Source: Streptomyces omiyaensis
GTDB lineage: Bacteria > Actinomycetota > Actinomycetes > Streptomycetales > Streptomycetaceae
Direction: 5' to 3'
DNA: 64,000 nucleotides
Assembly: GCF_014650895.1 (NCBI RefSeq)
Contig: NZ_BMVV01000002.1
Coordinates: forward strand, 434,001 to 498,000
Shown here: piece after piece, positions 36,049 through 44,806 of the stretch
Position numbering within the stretch: position 1 is the first letter of the stretch
How the letters are laid out: every line of letters starts with the position of its first letter
Translations under genes and position numbers: made by a program
Notes under the pieces: model-generated
The model's input: the letters and a program-made list of their open reading frames with translations, nothing else
Database searches by the model: none
Told to the model about the DNA's origin: nothing

Positions 36049-37332
36049 ATGACCTCGCTGACGCCCCTCGACAACCTGACCCCGGTCACCCGGGCCGCCT
36101 ACCAGGCCCGTGGCGCCGCCGCACAGATCGCGCCACTGCCGCGCTCGGCCAAGGACGAAGCCCTCCTCGCCATCGCGGACGCCCTCGAAGTCCGCACCGC
36201 CGAGATCGTCGAGGCCAACGCCGAGGACATCGCCAAGGCCCGCGAGGCCGGCACCAGCGAGTCGATCATCGACCGGCTCACCCTCACCCCCGAGCGGGTC
36301 CGCGCCATCGCCGCCGACGTCCGCCACGTCGCCGCCCTGCCCGACCCGGTCGGCGAGGTCGTCCGGGGCTCGACCCTCCCCAACGGCCTCGACCTCCGCC
36401 AGGTCCGCGTCCCCCTCGGCGTCGTCGGCATCATCTACGAGGCCCGGCCCAACGTCACCGTGGACGCCGCCGCCCTCTGCCTCAAGGCCGGCAACGCCGT
36501 CCTCCTCCGCGGCTCCTCCTCCGCCTACGCCTCCAACACCGCCCTCGTCCGGGTCCTCCGCGACGCCGTCGGCGGCGCCGGCCTGCCCGCCGACGCGATC
36601 CAGCTCGTCCCCGGCGAGTCCCGCGACTCGGTCCGCGAGCTGATGCGCGCCCGAGGCCTCGTGGACGTCCTCATCCCGCGCGGCGGCGCCTCCCTCATCC
36701 GCACGGTCGTGGAGGAGTCCACGGTCCCGGTGATCGAGACCGGCACCGGCAACTGCCACGTCTACGTCGACGCCCAGGCCGACCTCGACATGGCCGTCGA
36801 CATCCTGATCAACTCCAAGGCCCAGCGGGTCAGCGTCTGCAACGCCGCCGAGACCCTCCTCGTCCACCAGGACGTCGCCGCCGCCTTCCTGCCCCGCGCC
36901 CTCGACGCGCTCGCCGAGGCCGGCGTCACCGTCCACGCCGACGAGCGGGTCCTCGCCCACGCCGAGGGCACCAAGGCCACCGTCGTCCCGGCCACCACCG
37001 AGGACTGGGAGACCGAGTACCTCTCCCACGACATCGCCGCCGCCGTCGTCGACTCCCTCGACAAGGCCGTCGAACACATCCGCATGTGGACCTCCGGCCA
37101 CACCGAGGCCATCGTCACCACCTCGCAGGCCGCGGCCCGCCGCTTCACCCAGCTGGTCGACTCCACCACGGTGGCCGTGAACGCCTCCACCCGCTTCACG
37201 GACGGTGGACAGTTCGGCTTCGGCGCGGAGATCGGCATCTCCACCCAGAAGCTCCACGCCCGCGGCCCCATGGGCCTTCCGGAGCTCACCTCCACCAAGT
37301 ACATCGTGACCGGCGACGGTCACATCCGGTAA
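36049..37332 (+). CDS. proA: Glutamate-5-semialdehyde dehydrogenase (γ-glutamyl phosphate reductase)
   Basis: A 427-residue aldehyde-dehydrogenase-superfamily enzyme, second step of proline synthesis, NADPH-dependent. Motifs are [31 protein letters not shown] and the active-site Cys in [13 protein letters not shown] (~265), with the C-terminal [23 protein letters not shown] 36049 is taken as the start because it opens the family N-terminus and has a TACCCT box 6 nt before it; upstream codons are unsupported. Confidence 0.96.
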   Translation: MTSLTPLDNLTPVTRAAYQARGAAAQIAPLPRSAKDEALLAIADALEVRTAEIVEANAEDIAKAREAGTSESIIDRLTLTPERVRAIAADVRHVAALPDPVGEVVRGSTLPNGLDLRQVRVPLGVVGIIYEARPNVTVDAAALCLKAGNAVLLRGSSSAYASNTALVRVLRDAVGGAGLPADAIQLVPGESRDSVRELMRARGLVDVLIPRGGASLIRTVVEESTVPVIETGTGNCHVYVDAQADLDMAVDILINSKAQRVSVCNAAETLLVHQDVAAAFLPRALDALAEAGVTVHADERVLAHAEGTKATVVPATTEDWETEYLSHDIAAAVVDSLDKAVEHIRMWTSGHTEAIVTTSQAAARRFTQLVDSTTVAVNASTRFTDGGQFGFGAEIGISTQKLHARGPMGLPELTSTKYIVTGDGHIR

Positions 37333-37409
37333 CAACACCCCGCACACCTCCTTTCGGTACGGGCGGGGAGACTTCGCACTCTCCCTGCCCAAAAACCCCT
37401 TCCCCGGTC

Positions 37410-37415
37410 TACTCT
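37410..37415 (+). promoter_or_regulatory. −10 hexamer, leaderless geometry
   Basis: TACTCT lies 6 nt before the GTG at 37422. Confidence 0.45.
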
Positions 37416-37421
37416 GAATCC

Positions 37422-38081
37422 GTGCCGGACGACGTGGGGGGCAGGCCGTCCCCGAACGGCTGGGAGCCCGACGACGAGCGCGGAGGCGCCGCCGAGGGCC
37501 GCTGGGACGTGGTCCTGGACGAGGACTTCGTCCGGGCCGCCACCGTCCACGAGCCGACGGCCGTCGAACGCCTCCTCGCCTCCGCCCAGGCCCGCGCCGA
37601 AGCCGAGTCCGCCCGCGCCCGCGCGCTCAGGGGCGCCGGCGACGAGGACCTCTACGACGAGGGACGCGACCCCGTCGGCCCCCTCTACGAACCCGACGAC
37701 ATCGGCGACGACGCCAGCCCCTACGGCCGCCACGGCGGCGCCCTGCGCCCCTACCGGGGCAGCGCCCGCTGGCACCGGCCCGTCGCCTGGCTCCTCGCCC
37801 TGCTCATGGGCATCGGCATGGTGGCCCTGGCCTTCACCGCCGTCTACCGCGGAGCCGCCGCCAACCGGCAGGACCAGGTCCCCCCGGCCTCCACCGGCGT
37901 CGACCAGCCCAACCCGGCCCCGCCCGCCGCCTCCCCGGCCGCCGCGCCCCCGGTCCCGGTGCTCACCGGCACCCCGGCCACCGCCGCCGCCCCGCCGCCC
38001 TCCGCGCGCCCGGTCGCCGGAGACCCGGCGGTCACCGGCCGGACGCCCTCGCCGGCCTCCGCCGCGCCCCGCACACCCTGA
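37422..38081 (+). CDS. Bitopic membrane protein with FVRAA motif (first of pair)
   Basis: A 219-residue protein: acidic cytoplasmic N-terminus, one membrane helix at ~126-146 (VAWLLALLMGIGMVALAF) and a Pro/Ala-rich, presumably wall-side tail. Residues ~28-50 contain DVVLDEDFVRAATVHEPTAVER, which matches a motif at the same place in the next gene's product. I know no characterised function. GTG 37422 with its own −10 box marks the start. A much longer upstream frame is the shadow of proA. Confidence 0.75.
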   Translation: MPDDVGGRPSPNGWEPDDERGGAAEGRWDVVLDEDFVRAATVHEPTAVERLLASAQARAEAESARARALRGAGDEDLYDEGRDPVGPLYEPDDIGDDASPYGRHGGALRPYRGSARWHRPVAWLLALLMGIGMVALAFTAVYRGAAANRQDQVPPASTGVDQPNPAPPAASPAAAPPVPVLTGTPATAAAPPPSARPVAGDPAVTGRTPSPASAAPRTP

Positions 38082-38183
38082 CGTCACCCGGACGGCCGCA
38101 CCGCCCGCACGGGCATCACCCCGACGGCGGAAAACTTCCGAACTTGTCGTGTACCTGGGCGTTTACCGAAGCCCCCGCCGACC

Positions 38184-38189
38184 TACCCT
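38184..38189 (+). promoter_or_regulatory. −10 hexamer, leaderless geometry
   Basis: TACCCT lies 6 nt before the ATG at 38196. Confidence 0.45.
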
Positions 38190-38195
38190 GAAGGT

Positions 38196-39275
38196 ATGGC
38201 AGGGCGTGGCGACCCGCCTGAGGGGACCCCCGAGGGGCTCCCCGGCGGTGACGACGAGTACCGGGCCGTCGTCTTCGACGAGGCGTTCGTCCGGGCTGCC
38301 CACCTCCAGGAGTTCTCCGCCCGCGAGCGGATGGGCGAGCACGCGCTCGCCGTCCGCAACCGCCCCGGCCCCACCGGCCGCCGCGGCTCCGGCCAGGCCC
38401 TCCTGCTGGTCCTGCTGATCCTCCTCGCCTTCGGCACGGCCGTCTACCTCGGCCTGCGCAACCCCTACCAGCCGCCGCCCGACCAGCGCGCCGAACCGCT
38501 GCGGACCACCGTCGTCCCGCTCGCCCCGCAGGGCCCCGTCCCCGGCGGCGACCCCGCCCGGCTCCTCGCCCGCAGCCCCGCCGCCGAGTACCGCACCGGC
38601 GCCGCCGGCATCAACATCCCCGTCGCCGCCCGCACCCTCCACTTCTCCGAGGGCCAGGTCGTCACCGCCCTCAGCATCGCCAAGGACTACCTCGTCGCCT
38701 CCTCCCTGGAGCCCGACGTCCTCGCGGGCCGGACCGTCCGGCCCGCCCGGCTGCTGCTCGACCCCGACCAGCTCGCCCAGTTCGACCGCAGCGTCGAGTC
38801 ACCCGCCGACGACGGCCGGCACGCCCTCGCCGCCTGGGTGGTCCGCTTCGACCCCCGGCAGATCGCCGTCGTCGAACCAGCGCCCCGGGTCCAGGGCACC
38901 CTCCGCTTCGCCGAGACCACCCCCGACACCCTCGACGTCACCGCCGACCACACCTTCACCTACGCGCTGCGCCCCGCCGTCCAGACCCCGGGCGCCGTCG
39001 CCGCCGCCTCCCTCTTCACGGTCCACCGCACCCTGCACCTCCGCTTCGACCGCGAGGACCTGCGCATGCACCGGGCCGAGCTGCTGACCAGCACCGTCGA
39101 GGCCGGACCGCAGGCCTGCGGCGCCGACACCGGCGGCGGGCTCCGGCCGCTGCTGGCCGGAGCCGAGGCCCCGGCGGAGGCCGGACCGGCCCTCACCGAT
39201 CCCTACGCCACCGCCCGCCCCGCGGCCCCGGCCCTCTGCGGAGCCCTCGCCCCCGCCGCCCAGCCCAGGCCCTGA
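38196..39275 (+). CDS. Bitopic membrane protein with FVRAA motif (second of pair)
   Basis: A 359-residue protein with a cytoplasmic N-terminus, a membrane helix at ~67-86 (ALLLVLLILLAFGTAVYLGL) and an exported domain of ~265 residues rich in β-strand (FTYALRPAV, FTVHRTLHLRFDREDLRMH). Two Cys near the C-terminus may form a disulfide. The segment YRAVVFDEAFVRAAHLQEFSARER (~residues 22-45) repeats the motif of the upstream gene. Function is unknown. Position between proA and nadD/LCP, together with its topology, suggests an envelope role. It ends 9 nt from the convergent M48 gene. Confidence 0.78.
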   Translation: MAGRGDPPEGTPEGLPGGDDEYRAVVFDEAFVRAAHLQEFSARERMGEHALAVRNRPGPTGRRGSGQALLLVLLILLAFGTAVYLGLRNPYQPPPDQRAEPLRTTVVPLAPQGPVPGGDPARLLARSPAAEYRTGAAGINIPVAARTLHFSEGQVVTALSIAKDYLVASSLEPDVLAGRTVRPARLLLDPDQLAQFDRSVESPADDGRHALAAWVVRFDPRQIAVVEPAPRVQGTLRFAETTPDTLDVTADHTFTYALRPAVQTPGAVAAASLFTVHRTLHLRFDREDLRMHRAELLTSTVEAGPQACGADTGGGLRPLLAGAEAPAEAGPALTDPYATARPAAPALCGALAPAAQPRP

Positions 39276-39284
39276 CCCCGCCCG

Positions 39285-40391
39285 CTACTCCCCGGAGTCC
39301 TTGCCGGTGCCCTTGTCGGTGCCCTGCTCGGGCTGCCGCTTGGGGGCGCCGCCACCGAAGACGGTCCGCAGCCGGCCGCCCAGGTCGCCCGCGAGGTCAC
39401 CCGCCCCGCCGGCTATGTCACCGACGAGCTTGACCAGTGGATCCTTGCTGTCCTTCACCGTCTGCGCGTAGTGCCCGGCGGACTCCCGGAAGGAGTCCGT
39501 GACCGAGGCGTCCTTGTCCTCCGCGCGCTTCGGGTAGTGGCCGTCCATCAGCCGCTGGTGGTCACGGCTCTCCGACCACTTCTTCAGCTCCGCCGCGCGC
39601 ACGGTGGTGAAGGGGTGCGAGCGCGGCAGCACGTTGAGGATCTTCAGGACCGAGTCCCGCAGGTCACCGGCCTTCTCGTACTCGTCCGCCTGGGCGAGGA
39701 ACGCGTCCACGTTCATCTCGTGCAGGTGGTTGCCGCCGGCGATCTTCATCAGGCCCCGCATCGAGGCCTGCAGGTCCTGCCCGACCAGGAGTCCCGCCCG
39801 GTCGGCCGACAGCTCCGACTTGCGGAACCACTCGCGCAGCGCGGTCACGAGGGCCATCACCGCCACGTTCCCCAGCGGGATCCAGGCGACCTTCAGCGCC
39901 ACGTTCGTCAGGAAGAGCAGCACCGTCCGGTAGACCGCGTGCCCCGACAGGGCGTGGCCGACCTCGTGGCCCACCACCGCCCGCATCTCCTCCTCGTCGA
40001 GCAGCTCGACGAGGCCCGTCGTCAGCACGATCACCGGCTCGTCCAGGCCCACGCACATCGCGTTCGGCACCGGGTCCTGCGTGACGTACATCGGCGGGAC
40101 CTTCTCCAGGTCGAGGATGTAACAGGCGTCCCGCAGCATGTCGTTGAGGTGGGAGAACTGCGCGTCGCTCACCCGGACGGAGTCGGAGAGGTAGAGCAGC
40201 CGGAGACTGCGCTCGGGCAGCAAGCCGCTCAGCGTCTTGAACACCGTGTCGAAACCGCTCAGCTTCCGCAGCGCCACCAGCGCCGAACGGTCCGCCGGGT
40301 GCTCGTAGGCCCGCGAGGAGATGCCGGGGAACCGCTTGCGGCGCCTGCTCGGCTCGCTCCCCTGGTGGTTCCCGCCGTGGTTGTCGGTCAT
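39285..40391 (-). CDS. M48-family membrane zinc metalloprotease
   Basis: A 368-residue HtpX/Ste24-type protease. The zinc motif HEVGHALSGH is at ~141, and a Glu ligand lies further on in ELSADRAGLL. A hydrophobic stretch (TVLLFLTNVALKVAWIPLGNVAVMAL) anchors it to the membrane. The C-terminus is hydrophilic with Lys/Gly/Glu-rich repeats. It probably acts in membrane protein quality control; the substrate is unknown. ATG 40391 has AGGGGG 7 nt upstream. Its upstream region is shared with the divergent gene at 40525 and holds two DnaA boxes. Confidence 0.9.
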   Translation of the reverse strand: MTDNHGGNHQGSEPSRRRKRFPGISSRAYEHPADRSALVALRKLSGFDTVFKTLSGLLPERSLRLLYLSDSVRVSDAQFSHLNDMLRDACYILDLEKVPPMYVTQDPVPNAMCVGLDEPVIVLTTGLVELLDEEEMRAVVGHEVGHALSGHAVYRTVLLFLTNVALKVAWIPLGNVAVMALVTALREWFRKSELSADRAGLLVGQDLQASMRGLMKIAGGNHLHEMNVDAFLAQADEYEKAGDLRDSVLKILNVLPRSHPFTTVRAAELKKWSESRDHQRLMDGHYPKRAEDKDASVTDSFRESAGHYAQTVKDSKDPLVKLVGDIAGGAGDLAGDLGGRLRTVFGGGAPKRQPEQGTDKGTGKDSGE

Positions 40392-40479
40392 GAACGCCCC
40401 CTGTCCATCCGTACGAGTCGGTACTCGTCCCCCTGACACGACCCACCCTAGGCGAGGGCGCTACCGTGGGCGGAGGACC

Positions 40480-40506
40480 TGTGGACAACTCGGGCCCTGT
40501 GGACAA
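40480..40506. promoter_or_regulatory. Two tandem consensus DnaA boxes
   Basis: TGTGGACAA occurs at 40480-40488 and 40498-40506, same orientation, 18 bp apart. It is the reverse complement of TTGTCCACA, the preferred Streptomyces DnaA box. The pair sits in the divergent gap between the M48 protease gene and the small membrane protein gene. Confidence 0.6.
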
Positions 40507-40524
40507 CGAGGGAGCACGCCCCGC

Positions 40525-40785
40525 ATGCCGGACACCGCCGCGGCCACCACCGCCCTCACCCGGATCGCCGCAGCGGCGCAGCAGGGACCGGGCGACACGC
40601 TCCGCGTCGTCCTGTTGATCTCCATGGTCGGCGGAGCCCTCCTCGCCTGGTTCCTGCTCCGCGGCTACGGCCGGGACGAGACGGACGGCGAGACCCCCGG
40701 CGACTCCCCCCGCGACACCGGGGGCAAGTCCGCCGGCACCTCCGCCCGGGCGGCGTCCGGGGACGCCGAGGACGCCAACGCCTGA
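40525..40785 (+). CDS. Small single-pass membrane protein
   Basis: An 86-residue protein with one membrane helix (~28-46, LRVVLLISMVGGALLAWFLL) and an acidic, disordered C-terminal tail (DETDGETPGDSPRD). The start is ATG 40525 behind GAGGGAG; the longer frame is the shadow of the opposite strand. Function is unknown. The DnaA boxes just upstream may place it, or its divergent neighbour, under DnaA influence. Confidence 0.65.
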   Translation: MPDTAAATTALTRIAAAAQQGPGDTLRVVLLISMVGGALLAWFLLRGYGRDETDGETPGDSPRDTGGKSAGTSARAASGDAEDANA

Positions 40786-40869
40786 GTCGGCGTGAGACAG
40801 CGCGGACCACCCGCATACGATGTGCGCGAAGTCTCCGCTCCCACCCCCGATCGGATAGGTCTGCCGAAG

Positions 40870-41034
40870 ATGAGCCTCCACAGCACCGCCGCCAACCTCG
40901 TCACGCTTGCCTCCGAGGGCGCCGAGCACGGTGGCAACCACGACAGCCTCAACCCGTACGTCACGGGCGGCGGCGCCTTCATCGCGCTGATGCTCCTCCT
41001 CTGGATCACCACCCGCTTCAACCGCGACCGCTGA
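40870..41034 (+). CDS. Very small membrane protein (54 aa)
   Basis: A 54-residue protein, [20 protein letters not shown] at the N-terminus and a single C-terminal helix ([16 protein letters not shown]) ending in a basic tail. ATG 40870 follows GAAG. GC3 is high, as in real genes here. It resembles short conserved streptomycete membrane peptides found upstream of nadD. A TACGAT −10-like box lies at ~40815. Confidence 0.65.
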   Translation: MSLHSTAANLVTLASEGAEHGGNHDSLNPYVTGGGAFIALMLLLWITTRFNRDR

Positions 41035-41084
41035 GCCGGACGCCGACCGGGAGGCCGCTGAGCCGGCGTCCGCCGCCGTGCCAG

Positions 41085-41090
41085 TAGGCT
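41085..41090 (+). promoter_or_regulatory. −10 hexamer of nadD, near-leaderless geometry
   Basis: TAGGCT lies 8 nt before the ATG at 41099. Confidence 0.45.
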
Positions 41091-41098
41091 CTGCACGC

Positions 41099-41719
41099 AT
41101 GGGAGAGCAGGAAGTGCCTACTGGCGGCCGCGGCAAGCGCCGCCTCGGCGTGATGGGCGGGACGTTCGACCCGATCCACCACGGACACCTGGTGGCGGCC
41201 AGCGAGGTCGCCGCCCTGTTCCACCTGGACGAGGTGGTGTTCGTCCCGACCGGTGAGCCGTGGCAGAAGAGCCACAAGGCCGTGTCACCCGCCGAGGACC
41301 GCTATCTGATGACGGTCATCGCCACGGCCTCCAACCCGCAGTTCTCGGTCAGCCGCATCGACATCGACCGCGGCGGCGCCACCTACACCATCGACACCCT
41401 GCGGGAACTGCGCTCCCTCAACAGCGACGCCGACCTCTTCTTCATCACCGGGGCCGACGCGCTCGGGCAGATCCTCAGCTGGCGCGACGCGGAGGAGCTC
41501 TTCGCCCTCTCCCACTTCATCGGCGTCACCCGGCCGGGTCACGACCTCACCGACGACGGCCTGCCCGAGGGCGGAGTCTCCCTCGTCGAGGTCCCGGCCC
41601 TCGCCATCTCGTCCACCGACTGCCGCGCACGGGTCGCGAAGGGCGACCCCGTCTGGTATCTCGTCCCGGACGGCGTGGTCCGCTACATCGACAAGCGCCA
41701 GCTGTACCGCGGCGAGTGA
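41099..41719 (+). CDS. nadD: Nicotinate-nucleotide adenylyltransferase
   Basis: A 206-residue nucleotidyltransferase forming deamido-NAD from nicotinate mononucleotide and ATP. The α/β phosphodiesterase motif [15 protein letters not shown] (HxGH) is at ~residues 17-31 and the C-terminal [10 protein letters not shown] (ISSTxIR type) completes the site. No Shine-Dalgarno precedes ATG 41099, in keeping with leaderless transcription from the adjacent TAGGCT. The LCP gene begins 19 nt after the stop and rsfS follows, a common bacterial nadD-LytR-rsfS arrangement. Confidence 0.95.
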   Translation: MGEQEVPTGGRGKRRLGVMGGTFDPIHHGHLVAASEVAALFHLDEVVFVPTGEPWQKSHKAVSPAEDRYLMTVIATASNPQFSVSRIDIDRGGATYTIDTLRELRSLNSDADLFFITGADALGQILSWRDAEELFALSHFIGVTRPGHDLTDDGLPEGGVSLVEVPALAISSTDCRARVAKGDPVWYLVPDGVVRYIDKRQLYRGE

Positions 41720-41738
41720 GTCCCGGGGAGGGGCACCG

Positions 41739-43466
41739 GTGAACGATCAGCAGAACCCGTACGACCCGTACTACCCGCAGCAGCCGCGCGTCATCGGTTA
41801 CGACGCGTACGGGCAGCCGGTCTACGAGCAGCAGGCGCAGGCCCCGCAGCAGGCCGCGTACGACCCGTACGCGGGACAGCAGCAGACGTACGGGTACGAC
41901 CCCTACGCCCAGCCCCGGACCCCGCAGCACCCCCAGGCCCCGCAGCACCCCCAGGCCCCCTCGCAGCCCTCCTACGACGCCTACGCCGGTCACGGGCGGC
42001 AGGAGCAGGGGGGCTACGCCCAGCCCGCCTACGACCCGTACGACCCCTACGGGGGCGCCGGGCAGCAGTGGCAGGCCCCCGAGCCCGCCGCGCCCGTCGC
42101 CGCCCCGGCCGGGGTCCCCGGCCAGCGGCCCGCCCCCGAGCCGCCCGCCCCCGAGCCGCCGGCCGCCCCCCGCGCGGCGGACGCCGAGGCAGACCGGGAC
42201 TACCGCACGGAGCAGTTCTCCTTCATCGAGGAGCCCGACGAGGACTCCGAGGACGTCATCGACTGGCTCAAGTTCACCGAGAGCCGCTCGGAGCGCCGCG
42301 AGGAGGCCCGCCGGCGCGGCCGCAACCGGATCGTCGCCCTCGTCGTCGTCCTGGTCCTGGCCGCCGTCGGCGGCGTCGGCTACCTCTGGTCGGCCGGACT
42401 GCTCCCCGGCACCGGCGACAGCGAGCAGAAGCAGCAGGGCACCGCCTCCGGCCCGCAGCGCCGGGACACGATCGTCCTCCACCTCCACGACACCGCGGGC
42501 GGCGGCACCTCCACCGCCCTCCTCGTGGACAACGCCACCACCCGGCAGGGCACCGTCGTCCTCCTGCCCAACGCCCTCGCGGTCGCCGACAGCGAGGGCA
42601 CCGCCACCACCCTCGGCAAGTCCGTCGAGGAGGACGGCTCCAGCGGCACCCGCGAAGCCCTCGGCAACCTCCTCGGCGCCAGGATCGCCGGCACCTGGCG
42701 CCTGGACACGCCGTACCTGGAGAACCTCGTCGAGTACCTCGGCGGCATCGAGACCGACACCGACGCCACCGTCCCCGACCCCAAGGCCAAGAAGGGCGCC
42801 GACCCGCTCGTCGTCCCCGGCGAGAAGCAGAGCCTCAACGGCCGCGCCGCCGTCGCCTACGCCACCTACCGGGCCTCCGGCGAGGCCGAGGCCAAGCAGC
42901 TCCAGCGCTTCGGCCAGGTCGTGACCGGAGTGCTGCGCAAGATGCCCAGCGACGCGGCGAACGCCACCACCGCCGTCGAGTACCTCGAGCAGATCGCCGA
43001 CCCGTCCCTTCCCGAGAAGGACCTCGGCGCCTCCCTGGCCAAGCTCGCCGAGCACGCCAAGACCGGCGCCCACAAGACGGCGCTCCTCCCGGTCGGCCAG
43101 GACGGTTCGCTCGGCGAGGGCGCCGGCGACAGCGTGGTCGAGGACATCCTCGGCGGCAAGGTCACCGCCGTCGACGCCGGCGGGGTCCCGCGGGTCTCGA
43201 TCAAGGACGGGACCGGCGAGGACGCCGTCGAGGCGGCCAAGATCGTCCTGATCAACGGCGGCTACTCCTTCGTCGGCGGCACGAAGGCCGACGGCCGGGC
43301 GAAGTCCCAGGTCATCTACGGTGACGACGCCCAGAAGGCCACCGCCGTCGAGGTCGCCAAGACCCTCGGCCTGCCCGAGGGAGCGGTCACCAAGGGCAAG
43401 CCCGCCGGCACCGCCACGGTGACCGTCGTCCTCGGCCGGGACTACGAGATTCCGGGCGCTCCGTAG
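41739..43466 (+). CDS. pdtA: LytR-CpsA-Psr (LCP) family protein, probable PdtA
   Basis: A 575-residue bitopic protein. Residues ~1-150 are cytoplasmic Tyr/Gln/Pro-rich low complexity, followed by an acidic segment, a membrane helix (~194-213, IVALVVVLVLAAVGGVGYLW), an extracellular LCP domain (~235-440) and a LytR_C domain (~470-570, VLINGGYSFVGG). LCP enzymes transfer lipid-linked glycopolymers to peptidoglycan. From memory, the S. coelicolor gene at this locus (SCO2578, pdtA) is required for normal polydiglycosylphosphate levels and sporulation; orthology is inferred from position. Some conserved LCP arginines appear replaced: VLLPNAL stands where S-I-P-R-D is usual, and YATYR where YARxR is. 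GTG 41739 follows GGGGAGGGG. Confidence 0.82.
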   Translation: MNDQQNPYDPYYPQQPRVIGYDAYGQPVYEQQAQAPQQAAYDPYAGQQQTYGYDPYAQPRTPQHPQAPQHPQAPSQPSYDAYAGHGRQEQGGYAQPAYDPYDPYGGAGQQWQAPEPAAPVAAPAGVPGQRPAPEPPAPEPPAAPRAADAEADRDYRTEQFSFIEEPDEDSEDVIDWLKFTESRSERREEARRRGRNRIVALVVVLVLAAVGGVGYLWSAGLLPGTGDSEQKQQGTASGPQRRDTIVLHLHDTAGGGTSTALLVDNATTRQGTVVLLPNALAVADSEGTATTLGKSVEEDGSSGTREALGNLLGARIAGTWRLDTPYLENLVEYLGGIETDTDATVPDPKAKKGADPLVVPGEKQSLNGRAAVAYATYRASGEAEAKQLQRFGQVVTGVLRKMPSDAANATTAVEYLEQIADPSLPEKDLGASLAKLAEHAKTGAHKTALLPVGQDGSLGEGAGDSVVEDILGGKVTAVDAGGVPRVSIKDGTGEDAVEAAKIVLINGGYSFVGGTKADGRAKSQVIYGDDAQKATAVEVAKTLGLPEGAVTKGKPAGTATVTVVLGRDYEIPGAP

Positions 43467-43535
43467 ACGTTGACGGGGTCGTCGGCGGTCCGTGAGACCC
43501 TGGAGGGGTACTGGACCGCCGACGAAAGCCTGCTT

Positions 43536-43973
43536 GTGACCGCCACGGATCGCTCCATCGAGCTCGTCAACGCCGCCGCCCAGGCGGCGGCCGACCGGCT
43601 CGCTCACGACATCATCGCGTACGACGTCAGCGACGTGCTGTCGATCACCGACGCCTTCCTGCTCGCCTCCGCGCCCAACGACCGCCAGGTCAAGTCGATC
43701 GTCGACGAGATCGAGGAGCGGCTCCAGAAGGAGCTCGGCGCCAAGCCGGTGCGCCGCGAGGGCGACCGGGACGCCCGCTGGATCCTCCTGGACTACGTCG
43801 ACATCGTCGTCCACGTGCAGCACAGCGAGGAGCGGGTCTTCTACGCGCTGGAGCGCCTCTGGAAGGACTGCCCCGAGATCTCGCTGCCCGAGGACGCCGT
43901 CAAGACCCGAGGCAAGGCGGCCGAGCACGCCGAGCTGACCGGCGCCGACAGGGCGGACGGTGAGCTGAGCTGA
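43536..43973 (+). CDS. rsfS: Ribosomal silencing factor RsfS
   Basis: A 145-residue RsfS/Iojap protein that binds ribosomal protein L14 and blocks subunit joining when nutrients fall. Typical core: ADRLAHDIIAYDVSDVLSITDAFLLASAPNDRQVKSI (in part) and RWILLDYVDIVVHVQ. GTG 43536 (VTATDRSIEL) is chosen over the longer frame because the family N-terminus starts there. It is downstream of nadD and the LCP gene and overlaps the phosphatase gene by 4 nt. Confidence 0.93.
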   Translation: MTATDRSIELVNAAAQAAADRLAHDIIAYDVSDVLSITDAFLLASAPNDRQVKSIVDEIEERLQKELGAKPVRREGDRDARWILLDYVDIVVHVQHSEERVFYALERLWKDCPEISLPEDAVKTRGKAAEHAELTGADRADGELS

Positions 43974-44623
43974 GCGCCGCCAAGGGCGGCACCGGCCGCC
44001 GTATCGTCCTGTGGCGCCACGGCCAGACCTCCTGGAACCTGGAGCGCCGCTTCCAGGGCTCGACCGACATCGAGCTCACGGAGGCGGGCGTCCACCAGGC
44101 ACGCCGTGCCGCCCGGCTGCTCGCCGCCCTCGGCCCCGACGCGATCGTCGCCTCCGACCTGAAGCGGACGGCGGCCACGGCCGCCGAGCTGGCCGCGCTC
44201 ACCGGGCTCGACGTCGACCACGACGCCGCGCTGCGCGAGACGTACGCGGGGGAGTGGCAGGGGCTCACGCACGACGAGATCGTCGCGCGGTTCGGCGAGC
44301 AGTACGCCGCCTGGAAGCGCGGCGAGCCGGTGCGCCGGGGCGGCGGCGAGCTGGAGACCGAGGTGGCCGACCGGGCCGCCCCGGTGATCCTGGAGCACGC
44401 CGACAAGCTCCCGACGGACGGAACCCTGGTCGTGGTCAGCCACGGCGGCACCATCCGTACCGCCATCGGCCGCCTCCTCGGGCTGGAGCCGCACCACTGG
44501 GAGGGCCTCGGCGGCCTCTCGAACTGCTCCTGGTCCGTGCTCGGCGAGGGCGCGCGCGGCTGGCGCCTCATGGAGCACAACGCCGGCTCGCTCCCCGAGC
44601 CGGTCCTCGGCGACGACACCTGA
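43970..44623 (+). CDS. Histidine phosphatase family protein, apparent CTG start
   Basis: A 217-residue phosphoglycerate-mutase-like phosphatase. The catalytic signature RIVLWRHGQTSWN lies at residues ~10-22 and the second His motif VVVSHGGTIRT follows near ~157. The substrate is unknown. The frame opens after TGA at 43961-43963 and contains no ATG, GTG or TTG before the RHG motif. The only plausible start is CTG 43970, which overlaps the rsfS stop (CTGA) in the manner of the usual ATGA/GTGA coupling, with GGTGAG 5 nt upstream. Automatic gene calling would truncate it to an internal GTG (44330) and lose the active site. Confidence 0.85.
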   Translation: MSAAKGGTGRRIVLWRHGQTSWNLERRFQGSTDIELTEAGVHQARRAARLLAALGPDAIVASDLKRTAATAAELAALTGLDVDHDAALRETYAGEWQGLTHDEIVARFGEQYAAWKRGEPVRRGGGELETEVADRAAPVILEHADKLPTDGTLVVVSHGGTIRTAIGRLLGLEPHHWEGLGGLSNCSWSVLGEGARGWRLMEHNAGSLPEPVLGDDT

Positions 44624-44658
44624 CACACCCCGGGCGTCCGGGCCCCCGGGGCCCGGAT

Positions 44659-44688
44659 TTCACTTTCCGGCAGGTCACCGGCTAAAGT
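44659..44688 (+). promoter_or_regulatory. Promoter of the first tRNA-Ala
   Basis: TTCACT and TAAAGT with an 18-nt spacer lie 36 nt upstream of the mature tRNA 5′ end. Confidence 0.55.
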
Positions 44689-44724
44689 TCTTCTTGTTCG
44701 CAGCGCCGAGCGCGAAGAACACGA

Positions 44725-44797
44725 GGGGCTATAGCTCAGTTGGTAGAGCGCCTGCATGGCATGCAGGAGGTCAGGAGTTCAATTCTCCTTAGCTCCA
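44725..44797 (+). tRNA. tRNA-Ala (GGC)
   Basis: The 73-nt sequence folds as a cloverleaf: acceptor GGGGCTA/TAGCTCC, D-arm, and anticodon stem CCTGC/GCAGG around the loop ATGGCAT with anticodon GGC, which reads GCC. The T-arm loop is GTTCAAT. CCA is not encoded. It is identical to the copies at 46560 and 46711. Confidence 0.97.
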
Positions 44798-44806
44798 CAG
44801 TCACCG

